NCBI RefSeq assembly: GCF_035984415.1
Contig: NZ_CP130720.1
Location: 6,696,001-6,760,000 of the forward strand
Length of the DNA stretch: 64,000 bases
Source of the DNA: Streptomyces sp. NBC_01296
Lineage (GTDB): Bacteria > Actinomycetota > Actinomycetes > Streptomycetales > Streptomycetaceae
Direction: 5' to 3'
Shown: positions 24,871-33,771 of the stretch, in pieces
Layout of the letters: the number at the start of each line of letters is the position of its first letter
Numbering within the stretch: position 1 is the first letter of the stretch
Position numbers and translations under genes: made by a program
Notes under the pieces: model-generated
Seen by the model: only the letters and a program-made list of their open reading frames with translations
The model's database searches: none
Told to the model about the DNA's origin: nothing

Positions 24871-25542
24871 ATGACCGGGGGAGCGGCCGAAGGGCCGAGA
24901 CGGGTCGGCCGGCCGCGTGCCGATCGGCTGCGGCCGGCGAGCGGCCGGCCGCCGCGCGAGGAACTCCTCTGCGCGGCGGCCGAGCTGTTCACCGTCCGGG
25001 GGTACGCGGCCACCACCACGCGGACGGTGGCCGAGCGGGCCGGAATGCGCCAGGCCACGATGTACCACTACTTCCGCTGCAAGGAGGAACTCCTCGCCGA
25101 GCTCCTGGAGTCCACGGTCGCGCCCTCTCTGGTGCTCGCGCGCCGGCTGCTCGCCGACGCCGGGCGGCCCGCCGCGCGGCGGCTGTGGGAGCTGTGCCGC
25201 TCGGACGTGATGCTGCTGTGCGGGGGACCGTACAACCTGGGCGCCCTTTATCTGCTGCCCGAGGTGGCCGGATCGGGCTTCGCCCGGTTCCGGCGGATGC
25301 GCGGGGAGCTCAAGGACGCCTACCGCGCGTTGCTCGCCGCCACGCCCGCCGGGGTCGAACTGGCGCGGGACCGGGCCGGGCTGGCGCTGCGGGGCGATCT
25401 GGTGTTCGGGCTCATCGAGGGGGTCATGCTGATCCACCGCGCCGACCCGGACCGGCCGGTGGATGCCTTCGCGGAGGCCACCGCCGACGCGGCGCTGCGG
25501 GTCGCGGGAGCGGCGGGTCCTGCCGGCCGGACGGGACTTTGA
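24871..25542 (+). CDS. TetR-family transcriptional regulator
   Basis: A 223-residue one-component repressor. The N-terminal HTH is clear: ELLCAAAELFTVRGYAATTT, then VAERAGMRQATMYHYF (residues 28-65). The C-terminal ligand-binding half is not assignable. ATG 24871 (MTGGAAEGPRRVGRPRADRL) is chosen because the upstream frame is not family-like. No ribosome binding site is evident, so the message may be leaderless or start elsewhere. It is convergent with the pseudouridine synthase gene, ending 10 nt away; its target is not obvious. Confidence 0.85.
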   Translation: MTGGAAEGPRRVGRPRADRLRPASGRPPREELLCAAAELFTVRGYAATTTRTVAERAGMRQATMYHYFRCKEELLAELLESTVAPSLVLARRLLADAGRPAARRLWELCRSDVMLLCGGPYNLGALYLLPEVAGSGFARFRRMRGELKDAYRALLAATPAGVELARDRAGLALRGDLVFGLIEGVMLIHRADPDRPVDAFAEATADAALRVAGAAGPAGRTGL

Positions 25543-25552
25543 CGACACCCCC

Positions 25553-26512
25553 CTAGGTTCCGGCTTCCCAGGCCGCGAGGTCCTCCCAGGCCCGGAGGGC
25601 CAGGCCGCTCTCGAAGCGGTGCGGGGCGCCGGTCACCGGGTCGGTGAACGACACCGAGCGGGCCAGGAGTTGCAGGGGCCTGCGGTAGTCGTCCGGGGCC
25701 GGGTCGGTGACCTGCGGGTACACCGGGTCGCCGAGGATCGCCAGCCCCAGGCTGTTCATGTGCACCCGCAGCTGGTGGGTGCGGCCGGTGTGCGGGGTCA
25801 GCCGGTACCGGCCCAGTTCCCCCCTGGTGTCGAGGAGTTCGACCAGGCTCTCGGCGTTCGGTTCGGCGCCGGGGACCTCGGCCGCGGCCATGACCCCGCG
25901 GGTCTTCTCGATGTGGCTGCGGACCGTGCGGGGCAGGGCGACCGCCGGGTCGTGGCGGGCGAGGGCCTCGTACTCCTTGTGGACCTGCCGCTCCTGGAAC
26001 AGCAGCTGGTAGGCGCCGCGGTCCTCGGGGCGGATGCTGAACATCACCAGTCCCGCGGTCAGCCGGTCCAGCCGGTGCGCCGGGCTGAGCGCGGGCAGGT
26101 CGAGCTCCGCGCGGAGCCGGGCCAGTGCGGTCTGCGTGATGTGGCTGCCGCGCGGGGTGGTCGCCAGGAAGTGCGGCTTGTCCACCACCAGGAGGTGCGC
26201 GTCGCGGTGGACGACCCGGAGGGGGAACGGCACGACCGGCTCCGGCTCCATGTCCCGGTGGAACCAGACGTAGGCGCCCGGCTCGTACGGGTCCTGCGGA
26301 CTCAGGACCCGCCCGCCGGGGCCGAACACCCGTCCGGTGCGCAGCAGGTGCGCGATGGACCCGGCGCCGCGGGTGCCTGCGTAGCGCGCGGCGAGGTAGT
26401 GGCCGAGGTCGGGCCACTGCCCGTCGGGGTCGGCGGGCAGCCGCAGCCGGACCGGGTCGATGCCGGCGACCTGGGGGAGGGGCGAGGGGGGTGCCTGGGC
26501 TCTGCGTCTCAT
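25553..26512 (-). CDS. RluA-like RNA pseudouridine synthase
   Basis: Isomerises a uridine in RNA to pseudouridine. The catalytic motif HRLDRLTAGL (Asp in the middle) and the VVDKPHFL and GRTHQLRVHMNSLG motifs place it in the RluA/RluD fold, 319 residues. An N-terminal extension of about 55 residues may carry the S4-like or target-recognition part, but no clear S4 domain is visible. Target (rRNA or tRNA) is unknown. It may be co-transcribed with the hydrolase gene to its right (26531-28081). Confidence 0.93.
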   Translation of the reverse strand: MRRRAQAPPSPLPQVAGIDPVRLRLPADPDGQWPDLGHYLAARYAGTRGAGSIAHLLRTGRVFGPGGRVLSPQDPYEPGAYVWFHRDMEPEPVVPFPLRVVHRDAHLLVVDKPHFLATTPRGSHITQTALARLRAELDLPALSPAHRLDRLTAGLVMFSIRPEDRGAYQLLFQERQVHKEYEALARHDPAVALPRTVRSHIEKTRGVMAAAEVPGAEPNAESLVELLDTRGELGRYRLTPHTGRTHQLRVHMNSLGLAILGDPVYPQVTDPAPDDYRRPLQLLARSVSFTDPVTGAPHRFESGLALRAWEDLAAWEAGT

Positions 26513-26530
26513 CGGGTCCAGGCTATGTGG

Positions 26531-28081
26531 CTACTGCTTGGTGAAGGTGCCCAGGTGGGTGGCGTCCAGGTACTCGATGCGGACCGTGCCGTCCTTGAAG
26601 ACCACCCCGGTGCGGCCGACCGCGTTCTCTCCGGCGGTCACGTAGCTGAAGGTGTCGCCGTCGTAGTGGGTGAGGGGGAAGCGCATCGGCTTCGGGCCGA
26701 GGGAGAGGGTGAGGCCGTCCTTGCCGCCTGCGTTCGCCGTCACGCTCAGTTTCCCGTAGTACGGGCTCACGTAGGTGCCGGTGTACGCGCTGTCGGCGCG
26801 GGCCGGCTTGGCGCCTGCGGGCGGGTGCGCGTAGTCGGTGGTGGAGCGGCCGGTGTCGAGGGCCTGGGCGTACAGCTCGGCGAAGAGCGGGAGCCAGTCG
26901 GTGGTCGGCTTGCCGTGCTCGGCGGTGTCGAAGAAGTCCTCGGCGATGGCGTCGGCGACGCCGACCGGGGCGCCGTTGGTGAGGACGATGATGCCGAGCT
27001 TCTCCAACGGGAGCATCGTGACGTTGGTGTTGGCGCCGAGCTCGAAGGCGCCGGAGTGGCTCAGGCGCAGCCGGCCCGCGTCGTCGTACGAGACGTTCCA
27101 GCCGAGCCCGTAGAAGCCGGTGTGGTCCAGGGGCGGGGTCGGCGCCTGCGACAGGATCTGCGGCAGGTGCGTGGTCGCGAGGGTGTCGGCGGGGACGATC
27201 CGCTTCCCGTCGAGGGTGCCGCCGGCCAGCTGGAGCCGCAGCCAGCGGGCCATGTCGGTGGCGGTGGAGCTCACGCCGCCGGCCGGGGCCTGGGCGTCCG
27301 GGTCGCGTACGAAGCGGGGCGACCAGGTGCCGTCGGGGTTCTTGACGTGGGTGGCGGCGTGGTCGGGGGTGTTCGCGAAGGCGGAGAACTCGGTGCTGGT
27401 GCGGGTCATGCCGGCGGGCTTGAAGAGGGTGTCGTCGGCGAGCTTCTGCCAGCTCGTGCCGTGCTGCCGGGCGACGGCCTCGGCGGCCGCGGTGAGGCCG
27501 AAGTTGGTGTAGGCGTAGCTCACGCGGAACGGGGCGAGGGGCTCCAGGCGGAGGTGGTCCAGGATGTACGACTGGTCGTAGCCGAGGTCTTCGAGGAGGT
27601 CGCCGGCGTGGTCGGGCAGGCCGCTGCGGTGGGAGAACAGGTCGGCGGTGGTGAGGTGGTCGGTGACCCAGGGGTCCTTGAGGGCGAACCCGGGGAGCTC
27701 GGTGCGGTGCTCCCAGTCGGCCGGGTTCTTGAGGGTGCCGGCGACGACGGTGGACGAGATCGGCTTGGAGAGCGAGGCGATCTGGAACACGGTGTCGGGG
27801 CCGACCTTGCCGTTCTCGCCGGTGCGGCGGACGCCGAAGCCCTTGAGGTAGACGACCTTGTCGTCGTGGACGACGGCGACGGAGATCCCTGGGACGCCGG
27901 TGCTGCGCATGGCGTCGGTGACGAACCCGGTGAGGCGCGCCAGCGCGGTGTCCACCTCCGCGTCCGTGATCTGGGGCTTCGGCGCGGGGGGCGGGCTGGG
28001 GGCGGCGGCAGCGCCGGTCACGCCGGTCGCGGCGAACACGACGGCGGCTCCTGCTGCGCCGAGCACGCGGAGCGTAGGCAT
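26531..28081 (-). CDS. Secreted beta-lactamase-fold serine hydrolase
   Basis: A 516-residue exported enzyme of the penicillin-binding-protein/class C beta-lactamase family. The signal peptide covers residues 1-27 and ends in AAAA; catalytic S103-x-x-K106 (SLSK) is followed by YTN (YAYTNFG) and the late HSG (LSHSGAFELG) motif. After the catalytic domain (to about residue 390) there is a C-terminal domain of unknown type. Members hydrolyse esters, D-amino-acid peptides or beta-lactams; which one is not determined here. The position next to a pseudouridine synthase is not informative. Confidence 0.9.
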   Translation of the reverse strand: MPTLRVLGAAGAAVVFAATGVTGAAAAPSPPPAPKPQITDAEVDTALARLTGFVTDAMRSTGVPGISVAVVHDDKVVYLKGFGVRRTGENGKVGPDTVFQIASLSKPISSTVVAGTLKNPADWEHRTELPGFALKDPWVTDHLTTADLFSHRSGLPDHAGDLLEDLGYDQSYILDHLRLEPLAPFRVSYAYTNFGLTAAAEAVARQHGTSWQKLADDTLFKPAGMTRTSTEFSAFANTPDHAATHVKNPDGTWSPRFVRDPDAQAPAGGVSSTATDMARWLRLQLAGGTLDGKRIVPADTLATTHLPQILSQAPTPPLDHTGFYGLGWNVSYDDAGRLRLSHSGAFELGANTNVTMLPLEKLGIIVLTNGAPVGVADAIAEDFFDTAEHGKPTTDWLPLFAELYAQALDTGRSTTDYAHPPAGAKPARADSAYTGTYVSPYYGKLSVTANAGGKDGLTLSLGPKPMRFPLTHYDGDTFSYVTAGENAVGRTGVVFKDGTVRIEYLDATHLGTFTKQ

Positions 28082-28129
28082 GGCGTCATTGTCCCGCCGA
28101 ACGGGCGACCCCGCCCTTTCGGAGTTCCG

Positions 28130-28963
28130 TCAGGCCGCGGATTCCTGTTCGGCCAGGACCCTGGCGTTCCAGTCGCCCTTGATCGCGCGCCAGCCCTCGT
28201 CCGTCTCGCCGAGCCGCCAGTAGCCGGAGATCGACAGGCGTTCCTTCGGGATGCCCCGCTCCAGGCGCAGGTGGCGGCGCAGGTCCTTCACGAAGCCCGC
28301 CTCGCCGTGCACGAAGGCGTGGACGTCGCGGGAGGGGAACTCGAGGGCCCTGACCGCCTCGACCAGGGTCTCGCCGATCGGCCGGGTGCCGCGGTGGAGC
28401 CAGACCGGGACGATGCCGTCGGGGGTGGCGATCTTCTGCTCGTCCTGCGGGCCCTCGACCTCCACGATCGCGTGCACCCGCGCGCCCGGCGGCATCCGCT
28501 CCATCGCGGCCCCGATCGCCGGCAGCGCGCTCTCGTCGCCCACCAGCAGGTGCCAGTCGGCCGTCGGGTCCGGCGCGTAGGCGCCGCCGGGGCCGAGGAA
28601 ACGGACCAGTTCGCCCGGCTGGGCGCGCGCCGCCCAGGGGCCGGCCAGGCCCTGGTCGCCGTGGACGACGAAGTCGAGCGTCAGCTCCAGGTGCGCCGGG
28701 TCCCACGACCGGATCGTGTACGCGCGCTGGCGGGGCCACGCCTCACGCGCGTACTCCGCGCGGATCCGGTCCAGGTCCCACGGCGTGGGGTAGGTGACGC
28801 CCTCGGGCGCGAACAGCAGCTTGATGTAATGGTCGGTGAACTCGCCCGCACTGAACCGGACCAGTCCGGCACCACCCAGCACCACGCGCACCATGTGCGG
28901 CGTCAGCCGCTCTGTGCGCACGACCACTGCGGTGCCGACCTTGCGGGCGCGTCCTTCTGCCAC
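28130..28963 (-). CDS. Siderophore-interacting protein (ferric-siderophore reductase)
   Basis: A flavin-dependent reductase of the ViuB/YqjH type that releases iron from ferric siderophores, 277 residues. The FAD-binding signature RAYTIRSWDP and an NAD(P)H domain with LLVGDESALPAIGAAMERMP and the acidic ISGYWRLGETDEGWR tail are typical. Start is GTG 28963 with AAGGGG upstream. A TTAGG/CCTAA dyad just upstream suggests iron control through DmdR1/IdeR. No siderophore biosynthesis genes are near. Confidence 0.93.
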   Translation of the reverse strand: MAEGRARKVGTAVVVRTERLTPHMVRVVLGGAGLVRFSAGEFTDHYIKLLFAPEGVTYPTPWDLDRIRAEYAREAWPRQRAYTIRSWDPAHLELTLDFVVHGDQGLAGPWAARAQPGELVRFLGPGGAYAPDPTADWHLLVGDESALPAIGAAMERMPPGARVHAIVEVEGPQDEQKIATPDGIVPVWLHRGTRPIGETLVEAVRALEFPSRDVHAFVHGEAGFVKDLRRHLRLERGIPKERLSISGYWRLGETDEGWRAIKGDWNARVLAEQESAA

Positions 28964-28986
28964 GGCGTATCCCCTTGCTCCCCTGA

Positions 28987-29006
28987 AACTTAGGATTACC
29001 TAAGTT
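28987..29006. promoter_or_regulatory. Iron-box-like dyad upstream of the siderophore reductase
   Basis: AACTTAGG and CCTAAGTT form a perfect 20-bp dyad with an ATTA centre, 24 nt upstream of the SIP start. The TTAGG and CCTAA half sites are those of DtxR/IdeR/DmdR1 boxes. The known box has nine bases between halves and this one has four, so the register differs, although it overlaps the inner part of the consensus well. Confidence 0.6.
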
Positions 29007-29012
29007 ACCACC

Positions 29013-29939
29013 TCAATGGTGGAGCGCGCTGCTGAGGCGCGACACCGCTCCGCCAAGACCCCACCGGCGCGCCAGGGCGTCGACGAGTTCCGGCTGCGCG
29101 GGGACCGCCGGCAGCGCGGGGTCGAACGCGGGAAGGGGGACGTCCGCGGCCACCTGGACCACCTTCGGGGCGACCGCCAGATAAGGCCGGGATTCGTCCA
29201 GTCGCTTGCGCTGGGTGGGGGTCAGCTTCGACTTCGGGTCGTCGATCGCCGCGATGATCCCGGCCAGCGTGCCGTACGCGTCCAGCAGCTTCGCCGCCGT
29301 CTTCTCGCCGATCCCCGGAACCCCGGGCAGCCCGTCGCTCGGGTCCCCGCGCAGCAGGGCCAGGTCCGCGTAGCCCGGGCCGTCCACCCCGTACTTCTCG
29401 CGCAGCCACGCTTCGTCCGTCACCTGCAGCGTGCCGACCCCCTTGAGCGGGTACAGCACGCGCCGCTGCCGGGCGTCGTCCACCAGCTGGTAGAGGTCCC
29501 GGTCGCCGGTGACGATGTCCACCGGGCCGGTGGCGCGCGCCGTGAGCGTGCCGATCACGTCGTCGGCCTCGTACCCGGCGACCCCCACCCGGGCGATCCC
29601 GAACGCGTCCAGCGCCGCCTCGATGATCGGCACCTGCGGGGCCAGGGTGTCCGGGGTCTCCTCCACGTCCGGCCCGGACTCGGTCTCCTCGGCGACCCGG
29701 TGGGCCTTGTAGGAGGGGATCAGCTCCACCCGCCAGTGCGGGCGCCAGTCGGCGTCCATGCAGGCCACGAGATCGTCCGGACGGTGGTCCTGGACCAGGC
29801 GCCCGATGAAGTCGAGCAGCCCGCGCACCGCGTTGACGGGGGTGCCGTCCGGGGCCTTCACGGAGTCCGGCACGCCGAAGTACGCGCGGTAGTAGAGGGA
29901 GGCGGTGTCCAGCAGCATCAGGCGTCGAGTCGTCGTCAC
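29013..29939 (-). CDS. 5'-3' exonuclease, Pol I N-terminal-like
   Basis: A 308-residue stand-alone flap/5'-3' exonuclease of the XNI/Pol I N-domain type. Metal-binding acidic residues appear as LLDTASL, GYEADDVIGTL, VTGDRDLYQL, and the helix-hairpin-helix GVPGIGEKTAAKLL is intact. It would trim flaps or RNA primers in the cytoplasm. Start is GTG 29939. It is divergent from the XRE-cupin gene and runs toward the SIP gene, ending 50 nt from the SIP start. Confidence 0.93.
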   Translation of the reverse strand: MTTTRRLMLLDTASLYYRAYFGVPDSVKAPDGTPVNAVRGLLDFIGRLVQDHRPDDLVACMDADWRPHWRVELIPSYKAHRVAEETESGPDVEETPDTLAPQVPIIEAALDAFGIARVGVAGYEADDVIGTLTARATGPVDIVTGDRDLYQLVDDARQRRVLYPLKGVGTLQVTDEAWLREKYGVDGPGYADLALLRGDPSDGLPGVPGIGEKTAAKLLDAYGTLAGIIAAIDDPKSKLTPTQRKRLDESRPYLAVAPKVVQVAADVPLPAFDPALPAVPAQPELVDALARRWGLGGAVSRLSSALHH

Positions 29940-30177
29940 GGTGACGATGATGCCGCAACCCTCAGGGGCGCCCGCGGCGGGCGGTTACGGGCGGGGGCAC
30001 GGAAAGTGGCCGCAAGAGCGATCGGACATGGCACGGGAGTTTCACCCGGGGCGTACCCTGGTCGGCTCTTGCACGCGAAACCGGGGGCGGTTGCTGCGTA
30101 AGGTGCTTACAGCACACCGATGTGAGACGGATGCCGACGTACGCCGACGGACCAGACAAGGGGAGGGCAGCCCCGCC
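29940..30177. promoter_or_regulatory. Divergent control region with GTAAG dyad
   Basis: This 238-bp gap separates the exonuclease and the XRE-cupin genes. The 13-bp perfect dyad GTAAGGTGCTTAC (30098-30110) contains the -10-like TAAGGT (30099-30104) and may be an autoregulatory operator. GGGGAGGG near 30160 is the likely ribosome site for ATG 30178. Confidence 0.5.
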
Positions 30178-30789
30178 ATGGACGACAGGGACGGCTCGGA
30201 CGACAAGGAACGGGACAAGGACGCCAAGGAACCGCTCCGGGTGGGTGTGGCCGTGCGCAAGCGGCGCCGGGCACTCCACCTCACCCTCGCCGCCGTATCG
30301 GCGCGCAGCGGTCTGTCGGTGCCCTTCCTGAGCCAGATAGAGAACGAACGGGCCCGGCCCAGCATGCGGTCCCTCGAGCGGGTCGCGGACGCGCTGGAGA
30401 CCACGGCCGTGGAGCTGCTGGCCGCGTCCGACACCGCGCGCACGGTGGACCTCGTACGGGCCGGCGACGAATCCGGGCTCACACCGGTCCCGGGCGTGCG
30501 TCCCCTCGTACGCGGACACCACCAGCTGCACGCACTGGAGTTCACCGGGGACCAGGACGCCGGCCGCGAGTACCAGCACCGCAACGACGAGCTGATGTAC
30601 GTGGTCTCGGGGGCCTGCCAGGTGGAGGCCGAGGGGCGGGCGTACCGGCTGGAGAGCGGGGATGCACTGTTCCTGTCCGGCGGCGTACGGCACCGCTGGC
30701 GGGCCGTCTCCGAGGACACCAGGCTCCTGGTCGTGGCGGTCGGGGAGCACATCCACGCGACCTCCGAGCCGCCCTCGCCGGGGCGCTGA
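30178..30789 (+). CDS. XRE-family regulator with C-terminal cupin domain
   Basis: A 203-residue two-domain regulator. Residues 22-80 form an XRE helix-turn-helix (LTLAAVSARSGLSVPFLSQIENERARPS); residues 125-200 are a cupin_2 barrel with H and E ligands in EYQHRNDELMYVVSG and GDALFLSGGVRHRWRAV. Such regulators sense a small molecule or metal through the cupin. It starts 5 nt before the BtuF-like gene's ATG region, and the two are probably translated together, so the ligand may be related to that transport protein. The frame extends further upstream but ATG 30178 has the ribosome site. Confidence 0.9.
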   Translation: MDDRDGSDDKERDKDAKEPLRVGVAVRKRRRALHLTLAAVSARSGLSVPFLSQIENERARPSMRSLERVADALETTAVELLAASDTARTVDLVRAGDESGLTPVPGVRPLVRGHHQLHALEFTGDQDAGREYQHRNDELMYVVSGACQVEAEGRAYRLESGDALFLSGGVRHRWRAVSEDTRLLVVAVGEHIHATSEPPSPGR

Positions 30790-30794
30790 GCCGG

Positions 30795-31517
30795 ATGAGG
30801 GTCGTCTCGCTGGTGCCGTCGCTGACCGAGGCGGTCGCGGTGAGCGCCCCCGGGCTGCTCGCCGGGGTGACCGACTGGTGCACCCATCCCGCGGACCTCG
30901 GGGAGCGGGGCGCGGTGCGCATCGGGGGTACGAAGAACCCCGACGTGGAGCGGATCACGGAGCTGCGCCCGGACCTGGTGATCGCCAACGAGGAGGAGAA
31001 CCGGGCCCCGGACCTGGCGGCGCTGCGGGCGGCCGGCGTGGAGGTGCTGGTCACCGAGGTACGGGACCTCCCGCAGGCGCTCTCCGAGCTGGACCGGGTG
31101 CTGGTGGGGGCCCTGGGGCTGGCGAGGCCGCAGTGGCTGGACGACGCCGAGGACGCATGGGCGCGGGTGGAGCCGGCCGGCCCGCTGCGGGCCTTCGTAC
31201 CCGTGTGGCGGCGGCCCTGGATGGTGCTGGGCCGGGACACCTTCGCGGGCGATCTGCTGGCGCGCCTGGGCGTGCACAACGTCTACGCCGGCCACGGCGA
31301 GCGGTACCCGCGGGTGCCGGTGGAGGAGCTGGCCGCCGCCGAGTGCGATCTGGTGGTGCTGCCCGACGAGCCGTACCGCTTCACGCGCGAGGACGGCCCG
31401 GAAGCCTTCCCGGACCGTCCGTCCGCCCTGGTCAGCGGCCGCCACCTGACCTGGTACGGCCCCTCGCTGGCCGAGGCCCCGGCGGTGCTGGCACGGGCCC
31501 TGCACGCCGCGCACTGA
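30795..31517 (+). CDS. BtuF-like helical-backbone metal receptor, no signal peptide
   Basis: A 240-residue protein with the two-lobed helical-backbone fold of BtuF/FecB substrate-binding proteins, including the VSLVPSLTEAV N-terminus and ELRPDLVIANEE. BtuF binds vitamin B12 outside the membrane, but this protein begins directly at the mature-like MRVVSLVPSL with no signal peptide, so it is probably cytoplasmic. Cobalamin or another corrinoid/metal ligand is possible. No permease or ATPase genes are next to it. The start lies 5 nt after the XRE-cupin stop. Confidence 0.85.
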   Translation: MRVVSLVPSLTEAVAVSAPGLLAGVTDWCTHPADLGERGAVRIGGTKNPDVERITELRPDLVIANEEENRAPDLAALRAAGVEVLVTEVRDLPQALSELDRVLVGALGLARPQWLDDAEDAWARVEPAGPLRAFVPVWRRPWMVLGRDTFAGDLLARLGVHNVYAGHGERYPRVPVEELAAAECDLVVLPDEPYRFTREDGPEAFPDRPSALVSGRHLTWYGPSLAEAPAVLARALHAAH

Positions 31518-31544
31518 GGGGCTGCCGGCCCGGCGGACGGGGCG

Positions 31545-32666
<1,122 letters not shown>

Positions 32667-32714
32667 GGACCCAGCGTCGTCGCGGGGCCCGCCGGACGGC
32701 AGAGGCCATCTCTC

Positions 32715-32739
32715 TATGAGGTCATAAACTGACTTTATG
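32715..32739. promoter_or_regulatory. Overlapping LysR-type dyads between TDT and LysR genes
   Basis: TATGA-GG-TCATA (32715-32726) and CATAAA-CTGAC-TTTATG (32723-32739) overlap and both are perfect dyads. The second runs over the LysR ATG (32737-32739). They fit autoregulation plus control of the divergent carrier gene. Confidence 0.55.
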
Positions 32740-33675
32740 GGTAACGAGGAGTGGGTTCCGCTGGCACACCGGGTACCGGACCTGGGAGCGCTGGAGCTGC
32801 TGCTCGCGGTGGCCCGGGTCGGCAGCCTGAGCGGCGCGGCCAAGCGCATGGGCATCACCCAGCCCGCCGCGAGCAGCCGGATCCGGGCGATGGAGACCCG
32901 GCTGGGCGTGGCGCTGGTGGACCGTTCGCCGCGCGGGTCGACCCTGACGGCGGAAGGGGCGCTGGTCACGGACTGGGCGCGGCGGGTGGTGGAGGCGGCG
33001 GAGGCGTTCGACGCCGGGGCGCAGGCGCTGCGCGGGCGGCGCGACTCGCGGCTGCGGGTGGCCGCCAGCATGACCATCGCGGAGTACCTGCTGCCGGGGT
33101 GGCTGATCGCGCTGCGCGGGCAGCGGCCGGGGACCGCGGTGTCGCTGCACGCGGGGAACTCGGCGGTGGTCGCGGAGCGGGTGCTCGCGCACGAGGCGGA
33201 CCTGGGCTTCGTGGAGGGGCTGTCGGTGCCGGAGGGGCTGGACTCGGCGGTGATCGCGCAGGACCGGCTGGTGGTGGCGGTGGCCCCGGGGCACGCCTGG
33301 GCGCGGCGGACGCGGGGGGTCGAGGCGGCGGAGCTGGCGGCGACGCCGCTGATCCTGCGGGAGTGGGGGTCGGGGACCCGGCAGGTGCTGGACGCCGCGC
33401 TGGCCGGGAGCGGGGGGCTGGCGGCGCCGCTGCTGGAGCTGGCGTCGACGACGGCGGTGAAGGCGGCGGCGGTGAGCGGGGCGGGGCCGTGCGTGCTGTC
33501 GGAGCTGGCGCTGGGGGACGAGCTGGCGGCGCGGCGGCTGGTCGAGGTCCCGGTGTCGGGGGCGGCGCTGGGGCGGGAACTGCGGGCGGTCTGGCCCGTG
33601 GGCGCCAGACCGGCGGGCCCGGCCCGCGACCTCCTGTCCCTGACCCGGGCCACCCCCGCGACCTCCGCCCGCTGA
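32737..33675 (+). CDS. LysR-family transcriptional regulator
   Basis: A 312-residue LTTR. The N-terminal winged HTH is clear (ALELLLAVARVGSLSGAAKRMGITQPAASSRIRAMETRLG, about residues 18-55) and is followed by the effector-binding domain. It is divergent from the TDT carrier, the classical layout for LysR-regulated targets. The co-inducer is probably the transported anion or a derivative. It ends before a strong hairpin. Confidence 0.92.
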   Translation: MGNEEWVPLAHRVPDLGALELLLAVARVGSLSGAAKRMGITQPAASSRIRAMETRLGVALVDRSPRGSTLTAEGALVTDWARRVVEAAEAFDAGAQALRGRRDSRLRVAASMTIAEYLLPGWLIALRGQRPGTAVSLHAGNSAVVAERVLAHEADLGFVEGLSVPEGLDSAVIAQDRLVVAVAPGHAWARRTRGVEAAELAATPLILREWGSGTRQVLDAALAGSGGLAAPLLELASTTAVKAAAVSGAGPCVLSELALGDELAARRLVEVPVSGAALGRELRAVWPVGARPAGPARDLLSLTRATPATSAR

Positions 33676-33688
33676 CGTCCGTGGTGCG

Positions 33689-33725
33689 CCGTGGCCTCCG
33701 GGGGCGCTGCCCCCGGAGGCCACGG
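33689..33725 (+). terminator. 17-bp hairpin after the LysR gene
   Basis: Perfect complementary arms 33689-33705 and 33709-33725 around a 3-nt loop, 13 nt after the LysR stop. No T-tract follows. The hairpin also lies upstream of the next gene's start at 33772. Confidence 0.7.
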
Positions 33726-33759
33726 CCGCACACCCCTACCCACCGGTAGAAGCATCTGG

Positions 33760-33771
33760 CAGGCTGCCGCC
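33760..33771 (+). promoter_or_regulatory. Possible -10 box for a leaderless gene at 33772
   Basis: CAGGCT at 33760-33765 is six nt before ATG 33772, and no ribosome site is present. The first base deviates from TANNNT, so this is weaker than the other examples. Confidence 0.3.

Noticed and set aside
25463..28993. 1176-codon plus-strand frame across the pseudouridine synthase, hydrolase and SIP genes
   Set aside because: It spans three confidently identified minus-strand genes and is low-complexity Gly/Val/Arg sequence; a GC-rich shadow.
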